Origin: Bacteroidaceae bacterium
GTDB lineage: Bacteria > Bacteroidota > Bacteroidia > Bacteroidales > Bacteroidaceae
DNA: 37,323 bases
Direction: 5' to 3'
Assembly (NCBI GenBank): GCA_017534535.1
Contig: JAFXVZ010000035.1
Location: forward strand, 1-37,323
This document shows positions 9,851 through 19,397 of this stretch, in pieces. The position numbers and the translations under genes were made by a program. The notes beneath the pieces are model-generated. The model had not been told where the DNA came from, made no database searches, and was given only the letters and a program-made list of their open reading frames with translations. Numbering within the stretch: position 1 is the first letter of the stretch; every line of letters begins with the position of its first letter.

Positions 9851-12535
9851 TTACTTCTTCAACGCAGCTATGCTTTCCTTGAGCGAAGCAATGATACTCT
9901 CTGCATCATGCTGCTTCTTGCGTTCCAAAGCCACCACAGCTTCTGGTGCATTAGCCACGAAGCGCTCGTTGTTCAGTTTAGCAAGCACACCCTTCAGGAA
10001 ACCTTCCTTAGCCTTGAGTTCCTTCTCCATGCGGGCAATCTCTGCCTCGGCATCAATCAGGTTGCCCAGAGGCACCGCATATTCTGTAGTACCTACCATG
10101 AAACTTGAAGCGCCATCTGATTTATTATCAACTATCTCAATGTTAGACAAATTGCACATTTTGTTCAACAAAGAATTAAAGTCTGCTACAGGATTCGTAC
10201 CTACCACCTGTAAGGTCAGTTGCTCCTTCTGCGCAATGTTCTTCTGCACACGGATGGCACGCACACCACTGATGACTTCCTTCACAGCTTCCACCTGTTT
10301 CAACAGGTTCTCATCTACCTTGCCCACAGGTTGCATCGGGCTCACCATCAGGCTCTCGCCTTCCTTGCGCTCGGTGATGTGCTGCCACAACTCCTCACTG
10401 ATGAATGGCATGAACGGATGCAACAGATGCAACAGGTTGTCGAAGAATTCGATGGTTTTCTCCATCACCTTACGAGGGATAGGTTGCAGATATGCAGGCT
10501 TAATCAACTCAAGGTACCAAGCCGAGAACTCATCCCAGAACAGCTTATACACAGCCATCAACGCTTCACTCAGACGATACTTGCTGAACAGGTCGGCCAC
10601 CTCTAAGGCTACAGCGTTTTGCTTGCTCTCAAACCATTTCATTGCGATTTCTGATGCCTCTGGCACCTCGATATCAGCTACCTCCCAGCCCTGAATCAGT
10701 CGGAAAGCATTCCATATCTTGTTGCAGAAGTTACGTCCCTGCTCGCACAATGCGTCGTCAAACAAGATATCGTTGCCTGCAGGAGCCGAAAGCATCATAC
10801 CCATGCGCACACCGTCAGCACCATATTTGTCAATTAGTTCCAATGGATCGGGCGAGTTACCAAGACTCTTCGACATCTTGCGTCCCAGCTTGTCTCGTAC
10901 AATACCCGTGAAGTACACATCCTTGAATGGATAAGTACCCATATACTCTTCGCCAGACATAATCATGCGGGCCACCCAGAAGAAGATGATATCAGGAGCT
11001 GTTACCAATACACTGGTAGGATAATAATATTTGATCTCCTCATTGCCCGGATTGTTGATGCCTTTGAACAATGAAATAGGCCACAACCAAGAGCTGAACC
11101 AAGTATCAAGGGCATCTTCATCCTGACGCAAATCACTCAACTGCAAATTATTATTGCCAGTTTTCTCACGTGCCAGTTTAAGTGCATCTTCTGGAGTCTC
11201 TGCCACCACAAAATCATCATCGGTATCGTAGTAGTAAGCTGGAATACGATGTCCCCACCACAACTGGCGACTGATACACCAGTCCTGGATATTCTCCAAC
11301 CAGTTCTTATAAGTATTCACATATTTCTGTGGATAGAAGTGCATCTCACCCTCCATCACAGGCTTCAGTGCTATCTCGGCAAAATGCTCCATCTTGAGGA
11401 ACCACTGCAAAGAGAGACGTGGCTCGATAGCGGTGTCTGGGTTACGCTCAGAATAACCTACCTTGTTGGTATAATCCTCCACCTTCTCCATCAGACCAGC
11501 TTCCTGCAAGTCCTTGGCAATCACCTTACGGCAATCAAAGCGGTCCATACCCACATACAGAGGGCTCTGCTCTGAGATAGTACCGTCAGGATTGAATATA
11601 TCGATAGTCTCCAGATTATGTGTCTTGCCCAGCATATAGTCATTCGTATCGTGGGCAGGAGTCACCTTCAAGCAACCCGTACCGAACTCGATATCCACAT
11701 AGCGGTCCTCAATCACAGGAATCACCCTGTTCACCAATGGCACAATCACCTTCTTGCCCTTCAGCCACTGTGTCTTCGGGTCTTTAGGGTTCACACACAT
11801 CGCCGTATCACCCATGATGGTCTCAGGACGTGTGGTAGCCACTACTGCATAATAGCCTTTGGCATCCTTGTGAATCACATTGCCCTCACCACTCTCGTCG
11901 ATAGTATCTTGGTATTCAGGAGCCACATAGTATTTCAGATAGAACAGATGGCTCTGCTCCTCCTTGTAGATCACCTCTTCGGTAGAGAGAGCCGTCAGTG
12001 CCTTGGGGTCCCAGTTCACCATACGCAGACCACGATAGATGTAGCCCTTGTTATACAGGTCAACAAATACCTTGATCACACTCTTGCTACGCTCCTCGTC
12101 CATTGTGAAGGCCGTACGGTCCCAATCGCATGATGCACCCAACTTCCTCAACTGCTGCAAGATAATGCCACCGTGCTCATGTGTCCACGCCCAGGCGTGC
12201 TCCAGGAACTGCTCACGCGTCAGGTCGCGTTTCTTGATACCCTCACCTGCCAGTTTCTTCACCACCTTAGCCTCAGTAGCGATAGAAGCGTGGTCGGTAC
12301 CAGGCACCCAAAGGGCGTTCTTGCCCTCCATGCGGGCACGACGCACCAGAATATCCTGTATGGTATTGTTCAGCATATGTCCCATGTGCAACACACCCGT
12401 GACATTAGGTGGTGGAATCACGATGGTATAGGGTTGCCTTCCATCAGGTTTCGAACTAAAAAGCTTATGGTCAGTCCAATACTGATACCATTTCCCCTCC
12501 ACTTCTGCGGGACTGTACTTACTTGCTAACTCCAT
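9851..12535 (-). CDS. valS: Valyl-tRNA synthetase
   Basis: Class I aminoacyl-tRNA synthetase that charges tRNA-Val and edits Thr-tRNA. The 894 residues include the HIGH-type motif HMGH (50-53) after PPPNVTGVL, the editing-domain block TTRPET (234-239), the zinc-free [10 protein letters not shown] region, the KMSKS loop (553-557), an anticodon-binding domain, and a C-terminal coiled coil of the ValS arm type. An in-frame upstream start at 12655 would add 40 residues with no family match; ATG at 12535 ([13 protein letters not shown]) is the normal N-terminus and leaves room for the TACCTTTG promoter box. Single-gene unit with its own terminator. Confidence 0.98.
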   Translation of the reverse strand: MELASKYSPAEVEGKWYQYWTDHKLFSSKPDGRQPYTIVIPPPNVTGVLHMGHMLNNTIQDILVRRARMEGKNALWVPGTDHASIATEAKVVKKLAGEGIKKRDLTREQFLEHAWAWTHEHGGIILQQLRKLGASCDWDRTAFTMDEERSKSVIKVFVDLYNKGYIYRGLRMVNWDPKALTALSTEEVIYKEEQSHLFYLKYYVAPEYQDTIDESGEGNVIHKDAKGYYAVVATTRPETIMGDTAMCVNPKDPKTQWLKGKKVIVPLVNRVIPVIEDRYVDIEFGTGCLKVTPAHDTNDYMLGKTHNLETIDIFNPDGTISEQSPLYVGMDRFDCRKVIAKDLQEAGLMEKVEDYTNKVGYSERNPDTAIEPRLSLQWFLKMEHFAEIALKPVMEGEMHFYPQKYVNTYKNWLENIQDWCISRQLWWGHRIPAYYYDTDDDFVVAETPEDALKLAREKTGNNNLQLSDLRQDEDALDTWFSSWLWPISLFKGINNPGNEEIKYYYPTSVLVTAPDIIFFWVARMIMSGEEYMGTYPFKDVYFTGIVRDKLGRKMSKSLGNSPDPLELIDKYGADGVRMGMMLSAPAGNDILFDDALCEQGRNFCNKIWNAFRLIQGWEVADIEVPEASEIAMKWFESKQNAVALEVADLFSKYRLSEALMAVYKLFWDEFSAWYLELIKPAYLQPIPRKVMEKTIEFFDNLLHLLHPFMPFISEELWQHITERKEGESLMVSPMQPVGKVDENLLKQVEAVKEVISGVRAIRVQKNIAQKEQLTLQVVGTNPVADFNSLLNKMCNLSNIEIVDNKSDGASSFMVGTTEYAVPLGNLIDAEAEIARMEKELKAKEGFLKGVLAKLNNERFVANAPEAVVALERKKQHDAESIIASLKESIAALKK

Positions 12536-12573
12536 TTTATCTAACTTTTGATTGTTTTTGCAAAATTTGAGTG

Positions 12574-12581
12574 CAAAGGTA
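12574..12581 (-). promoter_or_regulatory. valS -7 box TACCTTTG
   Basis: TACCTTTG on the minus strand, 39 bp before the valS ATG. The nearest TTG is 22 bp further upstream, a little farther than usual. It supports the shorter valS start. Confidence 0.55.
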
Positions 12582-12614
12582 ATAAAAAAAGAGGAGAAAC
12601 TGGCAATCTGCTTA

Positions 12615-13487
12615 TTATTTTTTCTTCCACACTCGCATAGATTGAAGGAGGACACTCAGTATAATCAGCAAGATGCCCAAATAAAAAGAGAAATTTATCT
12701 CTCGTCCTTCGCCAAAGATAAGGAAAGCCAAAATGATGGTATAGCAGGGTTCAAGGTTGTAAGTTAGATTTACGGTAAAGGCTGAGAGTCGTTTCAGTGC
12801 CTGAATCTGAAGCAGATACATACCTACGGTACAGAATAACGCATGACAGAGCATCAACCAAAGATTGGTGCCTTCAGGAATCACCACCACAGGCTGATTG
12901 CTGGGGAAAAACCATAGATAAACAGGAATAATGAACGAAACGACAAACAAGCCTCCCGACATCTGATAGAATAATACCGTCCTGCTACGCACTCCTACGC
13001 TGGCTTTTTTATTGCAAATGGAATACAGGGCACAAATAGCCGTTGAAACCACACCTATCATAATGCCATAACGATAACGGGCATCGAAAGAGAAGATGCA
13101 AAGCACACCTATTACAGTGATGAAAGAGAAGAGAAACTCCCATCCCGAGAACCTTTTCTTGAAAATAAGGGGCTCGAAAATGGCAGTGAAGAAACCCACC
13201 AACGAGAAACAAATCACCCCAATAGACACATTAGAAGCCTTGATGCTGCCATAAAACAATATCCAATGCAATCCCAAGAGGGCTCCGCAACCGCAAAGTT
13301 GCCAGAATTTACGCCATTCTATACGAGGAAGCCCGATGAAAACCACCAGAATCAGACTGGTAAAAAACATACGATACCAAACGATATCGACTTCGTTTAG
13401 CGTAATCAGTCGCCCGAACAAACCCGTAAAGCCTGCCAACAACACACTCAGGTGCAACTGAATAAATCCTTTCTTTGTCTCGCTCAT
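12615..13487 (-). CDS. EamA/DMT-family membrane transporter
   Basis: Inner-membrane protein of the drug/metabolite transporter superfamily, 290 residues with about ten hydrophobic segments arranged as two EamA repeats (the first begins [19 protein letters not shown]). Members export amino acids, metabolites or drugs; the substrate here is unknown. GTG at 13511 and ATG at 13505 are open in frame, but a -7 box at 13514-13521 would put the transcription start on top of them, so ATG at 13487 (MSETKKGF) is preferred. Divergent from the DUF3810 gene. Confidence 0.82.
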   Translation of the reverse strand: MSETKKGFIQLHLSVLLAGFTGLFGRLITLNEVDIVWYRMFFTSLILVVFIGLPRIEWRKFWQLCGCGALLGLHWILFYGSIKASNVSIGVICFSLVGFFTAIFEPLIFKKRFSGWEFLFSFITVIGVLCIFSFDARYRYGIMIGVVSTAICALYSICNKKASVGVRSRTVLFYQMSGGLFVVSFIIPVYLWFFPSNQPVVVIPEGTNLWLMLCHALFCTVGMYLLQIQALKRLSAFTVNLTYNLEPCYTIILAFLIFGEGREINFSFYLGILLIILSVLLQSMRVWKKK

Positions 13488-13513
13488 ATTATAAATTGAC
13501 GCCATGGACACTG

Positions 13514-13521
13514 CAAAGTTA
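13514..13521 (-). promoter_or_regulatory. -7 box TAACTTTG before the EamA gene
   Basis: TAACTTTG on the minus strand matches TAnnTTTG. No well-spaced TTTG is seen (candidates at 14 and 24 bp). It decides the EamA start in favour of 13487. Confidence 0.45.
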
Positions 13522-13572
13522 ATGTATTATTCTAACAAATGAAAACAAGCTGACAAAAAATAGTAAGTTCAT

Positions 13573-13603
13573 TTTGTTAAGTCTTCGGCTTGCACTATCT
13601 TTG
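13573..13603 (+). promoter_or_regulatory. Promoter of the DUF3810 gene, close to the start codon
   Basis: TTTG (13573-13576), 19 bp, TATCTTTG (13596-13603): a full consensus match. The box ends 5 bp before the ATG at 13609, so the transcript would begin at or next to the start codon. Confidence 0.75.
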
Positions 13604-13608
13604 CAAGC

Positions 13609-14655
13609 ATGAAACGAAAGAGTCATATTAATTGGAGACGATGGCTTTTAGGCATACTGATTGTAGCCGTAATCGCCTTGATGCTAATACCTGGTGGTAA
13701 CGCATTGTATGCAAGAAACATATATCCATGGATTGGGACCATATTGTCGAATATTTCATCATGGATTCCGTTTCCTGTGGGCGACGCATTCGTGATTTTG
13801 AGCATTGCGTGGGTGATTCTTTACCCCATCTATGCGCTCATCCATCCCAAGAAAAAGTTCGGTAAGGCCTTGGGGAATGTAGTGGAATATTTGCTGTGGT
13901 TGTTTGTGTGGTTCTACATGGCTTGGGGCTTGAACTATGGCCAGCCAAACTACTACCAGCGTACGAACACGCAACCAGTGGCGTTTGACGAACAAACCTT
14001 CAAGGACTTTGCGAAGCGATATGTGGAGGCGTTGAACAGCAACTATACAGTGATTGAGACCAAGGACGAAGAGAAAATAAAGACAAATGTGATGGCAGCC
14101 TATAAGCTGCACGGATTCAATCGCATACGCTATGTAAACCCACAAGTAAAGACCATGCTCTACACACCATTGGCATCGATGGTAGGGGTAACAGGCAGTA
14201 TGGCTCCTTTCTTCTGCGAGTTTACAGTAAATGGTGATGTGCAGCCACATCGGTTTGCTGAGGTATATGCACACGAATATGCTCACCTTCAGGGAATCAC
14301 GTCGGAGGGAGAAGCGAATTTCTATGCCTACATCGCCACAACACAATCTACCGACAAGGGCATCCGCTTCAGTGGGTATTATGGAATCCTGGGACATGTC
14401 TTCAATAATGCTCAAAGACTTCTAAACCAAGATGATTACAGGGCTTTGTATGACAATCTCAGGCCTGAAATCAAGACGCTGCTGGAGGAGGATATGGCGT
14501 ATTGGGAAGCGAAATACAGCGAGAAATTAGGGAAGGTGCAGGACTATCTGTTTGACTTGTATCTCAAATTTCACAAAGTTGAAGGTGGCAGGAAGAATTA
14601 CTCTGAGGTGATTGGACTGATCATAGCCAATGAACAAAGAACAATGACTTTTTAG
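13609..14655 (+). CDS. DUF3810 membrane protein with HEXXH metalloprotease motif
   Basis: Bacteroidota protein of 348 residues. Three N-terminal hydrophobic segments (about 12-30, 58-78, 92-108) anchor a large domain of about 240 residues. That domain holds HEYAH (222-226), an HEXXH zinc site, followed by SEGEANF, where Glu233 or Glu235 could be the third ligand (gluzincin-like layout). The family is DUF3810; peptidase activity is a prediction from the motif and no substrate is known. The last codons (ending RTMTF) lie inside a 104-bp intergenic repeat that runs on to mazG, so the C-terminal tail may have been altered by the repeat. Expression appears to start at or near the ATG. Confidence 0.9.
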   Translation: MKRKSHINWRRWLLGILIVAVIALMLIPGGNALYARNIYPWIGTILSNISSWIPFPVGDAFVILSIAWVILYPIYALIHPKKKFGKALGNVVEYLLWLFVWFYMAWGLNYGQPNYYQRTNTQPVAFDEQTFKDFAKRYVEALNSNYTVIETKDEEKIKTNVMAAYKLHGFNRIRYVNPQVKTMLYTPLASMVGVTGSMAPFFCEFTVNGDVQPHRFAEVYAHEYAHLQGITSEGEANFYAYIATTQSTDKGIRFSGYYGILGHVFNNAQRLLNQDDYRALYDNLRPEIKTLLEEDMAYWEAKYSEKLGKVQDYLFDLYLKFHKVEGGRKNYSEVIGLIIANEQRTMTF

Positions 14656-14730
14656 AGCAGCGAGGGCAGAGCCAAGCTTGCTTGAGCTATGCCGAGTCGC
14701 GATAAAATTGATGCAAAGCATAATAATGAA
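14627..14730 (+). repeat. 104-bp dispersed repeat, copy 1 (DUF3810-mazG junction)
   Basis: Starts at CCAATGAACAAAG in the DUF3810 3' end and runs to ATAATGAA just before mazG. It is near-identical, with about seven differences by eye, to the minus strand of 21605-21502. It contains the palindrome CAAGCTTG and a promoter-like pair TTG (14682-14684), 18 bp, TAAAATTG (14703-14710, one mismatch to TAnnTTTG). Confidence 0.85.
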
Positions 14731-14734
14731 TAAT

Positions 14735-15520
14735 ATGCATACCAAAGAAGAAAAAATGGAGGCCTTCGGGCGACTGCTCGACATTATTGACGAGCTGAGG
14801 GAGAAGTGTCCGTGGGACAGGAAACAGACCAATGAGAGTCTGCGTCCAAACACCATAGAGGAAACTTACGAGTTGTGTGACGCCCTGATGCGTAACGATA
14901 GCCCCGAGATTTGCAAGGAGTTGGGCGATGTGCTGATGCACGTTTGCTTCTATGCAAAGATGGGAGATGAGAAGGGAGAGTTCGACATCAAGGACGTGTG
15001 CGACCGATTGTGCGACAAACTGATTTATCGTCATCCACATATCTATGGCGATACTGTAGCCAACAGTGTGGGAGAAGTGTTGCAGAATTGGGAGCAACTG
15101 AAAATCAAAGAGAAAGGTGGTAACAAGATGGTGCTGAGTGGAGTACCCACATCACTACCAACCCTCATCAAATCATATCGCATTCAGGACAAGGCCCGCA
15201 ATGTGGGATTCGACTGGGAGGATGCTTCAGGTGCTTGGCAGAAAGTAAAAGAGGAAATCGCTGAGTTTGAAGCTGCGGTTACGGATATGAGCAAGGAGGA
15301 GGCAGAGGCTGAGTTCGGTGACGTGATGTTCAGCTTAATCAATGCTGCTCGTCTGCATCATATCAATCCAGATAATGCCCTGGAACACACAAACCAGAAG
15401 TTCATCCGACGATTCAATTATGTGGAAGAACATAGCATCAAGCAGGGACGGAACCTGAAGGATATGACGCTGGAGGAGATGGATGCCCTTTGGGAGGAAG
15501 CCAAGAAGAATGAACAATGA
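14735..15520 (+). CDS. mazG: Nucleoside triphosphate pyrophosphohydrolase MazG
   Basis: Cytosolic all-alpha NTP pyrophosphatase that hydrolyses NTPs and dNTPs to monophosphate and pyrophosphate. From ATG 14735 the protein has 261 residues and two MazG domains. The first carries CPWDRKQT, EETYEL and ELGDVLMHV, the acidic residues that bind magnesium; the second carries KEEIAEFEAA and EAEFGDVMFSL. ATG 14726 and ATG 14756 are alternatives; the TTG start at 14678 is rejected because that extension is encoded by the dispersed repeat and is shared with the extension in front of dsbD. The gene ends at a convergent terminator. Its stop codon overlaps an AATGAACAATGA motif seen after other genes here. 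Confidence 0.95.
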   Translation: MHTKEEKMEAFGRLLDIIDELREKCPWDRKQTNESLRPNTIEETYELCDALMRNDSPEICKELGDVLMHVCFYAKMGDEKGEFDIKDVCDRLCDKLIYRHPHIYGDTVANSVGEVLQNWEQLKIKEKGGNKMVLSGVPTSLPTLIKSYRIQDKARNVGFDWEDASGAWQKVKEEIAEFEAAVTDMSKEEAEAEFGDVMFSLINAARLHHINPDNALEHTNQKFIRRFNYVEEHSIKQGRNLKDMTLEEMDALWEEAKKNEQ

Positions 15521-15540
15521 GTATTCACCTTTCAAATAAA

Positions 15541-15566
15541 TAGGGGATCGTCAACACGGTCCCCTA
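15541..15566. terminator. Terminator between mazG and gcvT
   Basis: TAGGGGA pairs with TCCCCTA, with an inner CGT/ACG extension. It lies between two convergent genes and probably works on both; the downstream U-tracts are weak. Confidence 0.7.
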
Positions 15567-15580
15567 CTCTTTACTGATTC

Positions 15581-16669
15581 TTACTTACGGAATGGTGGTT
15601 TCTTAACCACAGCCTTGAGCTTGCGACCACGCATATCTATCAGGATATCGGTGTCTGGCTTGCTATATGCTGGCTTCACGTAGCCCATACCGATGCCAAT
15701 CTTGCGAGTGGGTGACATAGTGCCACTGGTTACCTCGCCAATTTCTTCACCATCGACGTTAAGGAGCTTATAGTGCTCACGAGGGATACCACGATCTATC
15801 ATCTCGAAGCCTACGAGCTTGCGGCTTACACCTTCTTTCTTCTGACGTTCTAACTCAGCACGATTGGTGAAATTCTTGCCATCCACAAACTTGGTAATCC
15901 AACCCAAACCAGCTTCTATAGGTGAAGTTGTATCGTTGAGGTCGTTACCATAGAGGCAGAAGCCCATCTCCAAACGCAGGGTATCGCGAGCGCCTAATCC
16001 AATAGGAGCAATGCCAAACTCCTTACCAGCCTCGAACACAGCATTCCATATCTGCTCGGCATCCTCGGGATAGAAGTAAATCTCAAAACCACCAGCACCG
16101 GTATAGCCCGTGTTGGAGATAATCACATCCTTGGCTCCGGCAAATGGACCGTGCGTAAAATGATAATAAGGAATAGCACTGAGGTCGATGGAGGTCAGCT
16201 TCTGCAGGGTAGCCAAAGCCTTAGGTCCCTGAACTGCCAACTGAGCCGTATTGTCGGAAGCGTTCTGCAGCTCTGCACCTATTTGATTATGAGACACACA
16301 CCAGTTCCAGTCCTTGTCGATATTGGCTGCATTCACCACCAACAGGTATTTCTCTGGCTCGTAGTAATAAACAAGGAGGTCGTCAACAATACCACCCTGT
16401 TCGTTAGGGAAGCAGGTGTATTGAGCCTGACCGATGGTCAGTGCTGCTACGTTGTTAGAGGTTATCTGCTGCAGGAAAGGCAGAGCATTAGGACCTTTCA
16501 CCCAAAACTCGCCCATGTGAGAAACATCGAACACACCCACCCCGTTGACAACGGTCATGTGTTCCTGAATGATACCTGTAGGGTACTCAATAGGCATGTT
16601 GTAGCCTGCAAATTCGTGCATCTTTGCACCCAGTGCAATGTGCTTTTCGGTAAATGGAGTATTTTTCAT
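15581..16669 (-). CDS. gcvT: Glycine cleavage system T protein (aminomethyltransferase)
   Basis: Transfers the aminomethyl carbon from lipoylated H protein to tetrahydrofolate, giving 5,10-methylene-THF and ammonia. The 362-residue length is typical. Motifs include the N-terminal [11 protein letters not shown] block, [11 protein letters not shown] (acidic Asp96/Asp97 in the folate site), [13 protein letters not shown], and a C-terminal [11 protein letters not shown] barrel region. It starts 5 bp after pepT and is last in the purF-like, pepT, gcvT set. GcvH and GcvP are not in the window. Confidence 0.97.
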   Translation of the reverse strand: MKNTPFTEKHIALGAKMHEFAGYNMPIEYPTGIIQEHMTVVNGVGVFDVSHMGEFWVKGPNALPFLQQITSNNVAALTIGQAQYTCFPNEQGGIVDDLLVYYYEPEKYLLVVNAANIDKDWNWCVSHNQIGAELQNASDNTAQLAVQGPKALATLQKLTSIDLSAIPYYHFTHGPFAGAKDVIISNTGYTGAGGFEIYFYPEDAEQIWNAVFEAGKEFGIAPIGLGARDTLRLEMGFCLYGNDLNDTTSPIEAGLGWITKFVDGKNFTNRAELERQKKEGVSRKLVGFEMIDRGIPREHYKLLNVDGEEIGEVTSGTMSPTRKIGIGMGYVKPAYSKPDTDILIDMRGRKLKAVVKKPPFRK

Positions 16670-16674
16670 AAGGT

Positions 16675-17901
16675 TTATCTTTTAGCGGTTAGTTCTGCTA
16701 TCTTAATCATAACGTTCATGGCCTTCTCCATACTCGGTATAGGTACATATTCATAGCGTCCGTGCATATTCATGCCACCAGCGAAGATGTTGGGGCAAGG
16801 CAAACCCTTGAAGGAGAGCTGTGCACCATCGGTACCACCACGGATAGCCTTGACCACAGGCTCAACACCAGCTGCTAACATAGCTTCCTTGGCGATGTCG
16901 ATGACATACATCACAGGCTCAATCTTCTCACGCATGTTGTAATATTGGTCACGAAGTTCCAGTTTCAAAGTACCCTCACCATACTCTGCATTGATTTTTT
17001 GGGTAAGATGCTGGAACTCACGTTTGCGACTCTCGAAACGCTCACGACTATGATCGCGGATGATGTAGCTCACGGTGGTCTGCTCTACAGAGCCATTGAA
17101 GCTAATCACGTGATAGAAGCCCTCATAGCCCTCTGTATGCTCAGGCGTCTCGTGTGAAGGCAACATCGAGATAAAGCGATTAGCAACACGGATGGAGTTA
17201 ATCATCTTATTCTTAGCTGTTCCAGGATGCACATTGCGACCTGTGAAGGTAAGCTTGGCAGCTGCTGCGTTGAAGTTCTCGAACTCCAACTCTCCCACCT
17301 CACCACCGTCGAAGGTATAGGCAAAGTCGCATCCGAAGCGCTCCACATCAAACTTATGGGCACCCAAGCCAATCTCCTCATCTGGATTAAAGGCAATGCG
17401 AATCTTACCGTGCTCAATCTCAGGATGCTGCATCAGATATTCCACACCAGAGATAATCTCGGCAATACCAGCCTTATCGTCAGCACCCAGCAAAGTATGG
17501 CCATCGGTCACGATAAGGTCTTCACCCACATGGCTCTTCAGCTCAGGAAACTGTTCAGGGGTCAGCACAATATTGTCATCGGCACTCAGTACGATGTCGC
17601 CACCGTCGTAGTTCTCAACGATGCGGGGGGTCACATTCTTGCCACTCATATCGGGAGCAGTATCCATGTGGGCGATGAAGCCCACAGTAGGAACCTGCTT
17701 ATCGGTATTGGCTGGCAGGGTGGCATAAAGATAACCGTTGTCATCCAGGAACACCTCCTGCAGCCCCATCCCCTCCAACTCATCTTTCAAATATTTTGCC
17801 AGCACCATCTGACCAGGGGTAGATGGAGTTACGCCTGACTCTTCATTGGAAGTGGTCTCAAAAGACACATACTTTAGAAATCTGTCAATTAGTTTGCTCA
17901 T
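16675..17901 (-). CDS. pepT: Peptidase T (aminotripeptidase, M20B)
   Basis: Cytosolic dizinc tripeptidase that removes N-terminal residues from tripeptides. The 408 residues carry the M20 metal and catalytic positions: His78 and Asp80 in HMD, Asp141 in GADDKAG, the Glu pair 175/176 in PDEEIG, Asp198 in FDGG, and a C-terminal His in [10 protein letters not shown]. Start ATG 17901 gives [16 protein letters not shown], as in the family. It lies 28 bp after the purF-like gene; the gap holds an AATGAACAATGAAC repeat motif. Confidence 0.97.
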   Translation of the reverse strand: MSKLIDRFLKYVSFETTSNEESGVTPSTPGQMVLAKYLKDELEGMGLQEVFLDDNGYLYATLPANTDKQVPTVGFIAHMDTAPDMSGKNVTPRIVENYDGGDIVLSADDNIVLTPEQFPELKSHVGEDLIVTDGHTLLGADDKAGIAEIISGVEYLMQHPEIEHGKIRIAFNPDEEIGLGAHKFDVERFGCDFAYTFDGGEVGELEFENFNAAAAKLTFTGRNVHPGTAKNKMINSIRVANRFISMLPSHETPEHTEGYEGFYHVISFNGSVEQTTVSYIIRDHSRERFESRKREFQHLTQKINAEYGEGTLKLELRDQYYNMREKIEPVMYVIDIAKEAMLAAGVEPVVKAIRGGTDGAQLSFKGLPCPNIFAGGMNMHGRYEYVPIPSMEKAMNVMIKIAELTAKR

Positions 17902-17929
17902 GGTATTATTCTTTGTTCATTGTTCATTA

Positions 17930-19339
17930 TTAAAAGTGACTACTGCCATCGAAGCAATGGGTACAAATCTTGCACTTCGGCAATCCGATAGCTTTTACCA
18001 CATTATCCACCGTATTGAATTTCAAAGTGTTGAGACCGAACTTCTGACGCATAATCTCCACCATCTTGTTATATTCGGGTGTATGGGCAGTAGCATACTT
18101 GTCGAGCTTAGCATTGGCATCGCCCTCCACATCCTTGATGATGCGACGGGTCAGCAATTCCAAATCGCCCTTAGAAGCTGTGTAGCCCACAAACGGACAA
18201 GAATAAATCAATGGTGGGCAACTGATACGGATATGTACCTCCTTGGCGCCATACTCGTAGAAGGTCTTCACATTGTCATGCAACTGGGTTCCTCGCACGA
18301 TAGAGTCGTCACAGAACACCATCTTGCGGTCTTGCAGCATGCAGCGGTTCGGAATCAGCTTCATCTTTGCCACCAGGTTACGCATCTCCTGATTGGCAGG
18401 GGTAAAGCTGCGAGGCCAGGTTGGCGTATATTTGGAGATGGCACGATGATAAGGCACACCCTTACCTTCAGCATAGCCCAAAGCCATACCCACGCCCGAC
18501 GATGGAATACCGCAAACGCAATCTACATCGGCATCATCTTGCTGTCCCATTTGCATACCCAAGCTAAAACGCACCGACTCGGTGTTGATGCCTTCGTAGC
18601 TGGAGGTAGGGAAACCGTAGTAAATCCACAGGAACGAGCAGATCTGCATATCCTCATTGGGTTGCCGCATCTGTTCCCAACCATCTGCACGTACTCGTAC
18701 AATCTCACCAGGACCCATATAATGGTCGCGATGATAGTCGAGGTTGGGAAAACTGCTTGTCTCACTGGAGACGGCATAAGCATCGTCTTTCTTGCCAATG
18801 ATCACAGGGGTACGTCCCAACCTGTCGCGAGCAGCAATGATGCTATCCTCAGTGAGGATGAGCAGAGAACAAGAACCCTTGATTTTGCTGAACATATACT
18901 CAATGCCTTCTACCCAGCTCTTCCCTTGTATGATGAGCAAGGCAATCAACTCAGTCTGGTTGGTCTTGCCTGAGTTCAGTTCGGCAAAGTGTAAATTACG
19001 GTCAAGTATCTCTTGTTCCAGTTCAGCCAGATTGAAAACCTTCGCCACTGTAACGATGGCAAATCTGCCTAAGTGCGAATTGAATATAATGGGTTGAGGG
19101 TCAGTATCACTGATAATGCCGATACCGGAATTACCCTTGAACTTGTCTAACTCGTCTTCGAATTTGCTTCGGAAATAATCGCTGTCCAGTTTGTGGATGG
19201 AGCGTGCAAAGGTGCCTTCTTCCTGATCAAAGGTTACCAGACCTCCACTTCGGGTACCGAGGTGTGAATTGTAATCTGTACCGTAGAACAGGTCAGCTGT
19301 GCAACTATGCTTAGCAATGGTGCCAAAAAAACCTCCCAT
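17930..19339 (-). CDS. PurF-like amidophosphoribosyltransferase lacking the N-terminal cysteine
   Basis: Related to glutamine PRPP amidotransferase (469 residues; first step of purine synthesis). The phosphoribosyltransferase half is intact: PRPP loop FCDDSIVRGT (342-351). Cys234, Cys381, Cys459 and Cys462 sit where the Fe-S ligands of Bacillus-type PurF lie, including a C-terminal CxxCxxC. The N-terminal half resembles the Ntn glutaminase domain (SHLGTRSGG), but the protein begins MGGFFG, so there is no Cys at position 2 to act as nucleophile after Met removal; the nearest Cys is 13. Bacteroidota often encode such a form. It may use ammonia or be a paralogue with another role, so no gene symbol is given. 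First gene of a set with pepT and gcvT. Confidence 0.88.
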   Translation of the reverse strand: MGGFFGTIAKHSCTADLFYGTDYNSHLGTRSGGLVTFDQEEGTFARSIHKLDSDYFRSKFEDELDKFKGNSGIGIISDTDPQPIIFNSHLGRFAIVTVAKVFNLAELEQEILDRNLHFAELNSGKTNQTELIALLIIQGKSWVEGIEYMFSKIKGSCSLLILTEDSIIAARDRLGRTPVIIGKKDDAYAVSSETSSFPNLDYHRDHYMGPGEIVRVRADGWEQMRQPNEDMQICSFLWIYYGFPTSSYEGINTESVRFSLGMQMGQQDDADVDCVCGIPSSGVGMALGYAEGKGVPYHRAISKYTPTWPRSFTPANQEMRNLVAKMKLIPNRCMLQDRKMVFCDDSIVRGTQLHDNVKTFYEYGAKEVHIRISCPPLIYSCPFVGYTASKGDLELLTRRIIKDVEGDANAKLDKYATAHTPEYNKMVEIMRQKFGLNTLKFNTVDNVVKAIGLPKCKICTHCFDGSSHF

Positions 19340-19388
19340 AAATGTAGTATATTTTTAATTTCTGTCTCAACTCTTCAAATTGAGGTCA

Positions 19389-19396
19389 CAAAGATA
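19389..19396 (-). promoter_or_regulatory. -7 box TATCTTTG before the purF-like gene
   Basis: TATCTTTG on the minus strand, 50 bp before the ATG at 19339 and just beyond the dsbD stop. A TTG lies 22 bp upstream, inside the dsbD 3' end. Confidence 0.55.
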
Positions 19397-19397
19397 A

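Noticed and set aside
9870-10694. 274-codon plus-strand frame opposite valS
   Set aside because: Serine-rich product typical of an antisense frame; valS is certain.
12536-12655. 40-residue extension of ValS
   Set aside because: No family support, and it would overlap the promoter-like TACCTTTG at 12574-12581.
14678-14734. N-terminal extension of MazG from TTG 14678
   Set aside because: The extension is encoded by the dispersed repeat and the same peptide precedes dsbD; family members begin near MHTKEEKMEAF.
17846-18973. Long open frame (375 codons) on the plus strand opposite the purF-like gene
   Set aside because: It is antisense to a strongly supported gene, its product has no recognisable motif, and the composition is that of a shadow frame.
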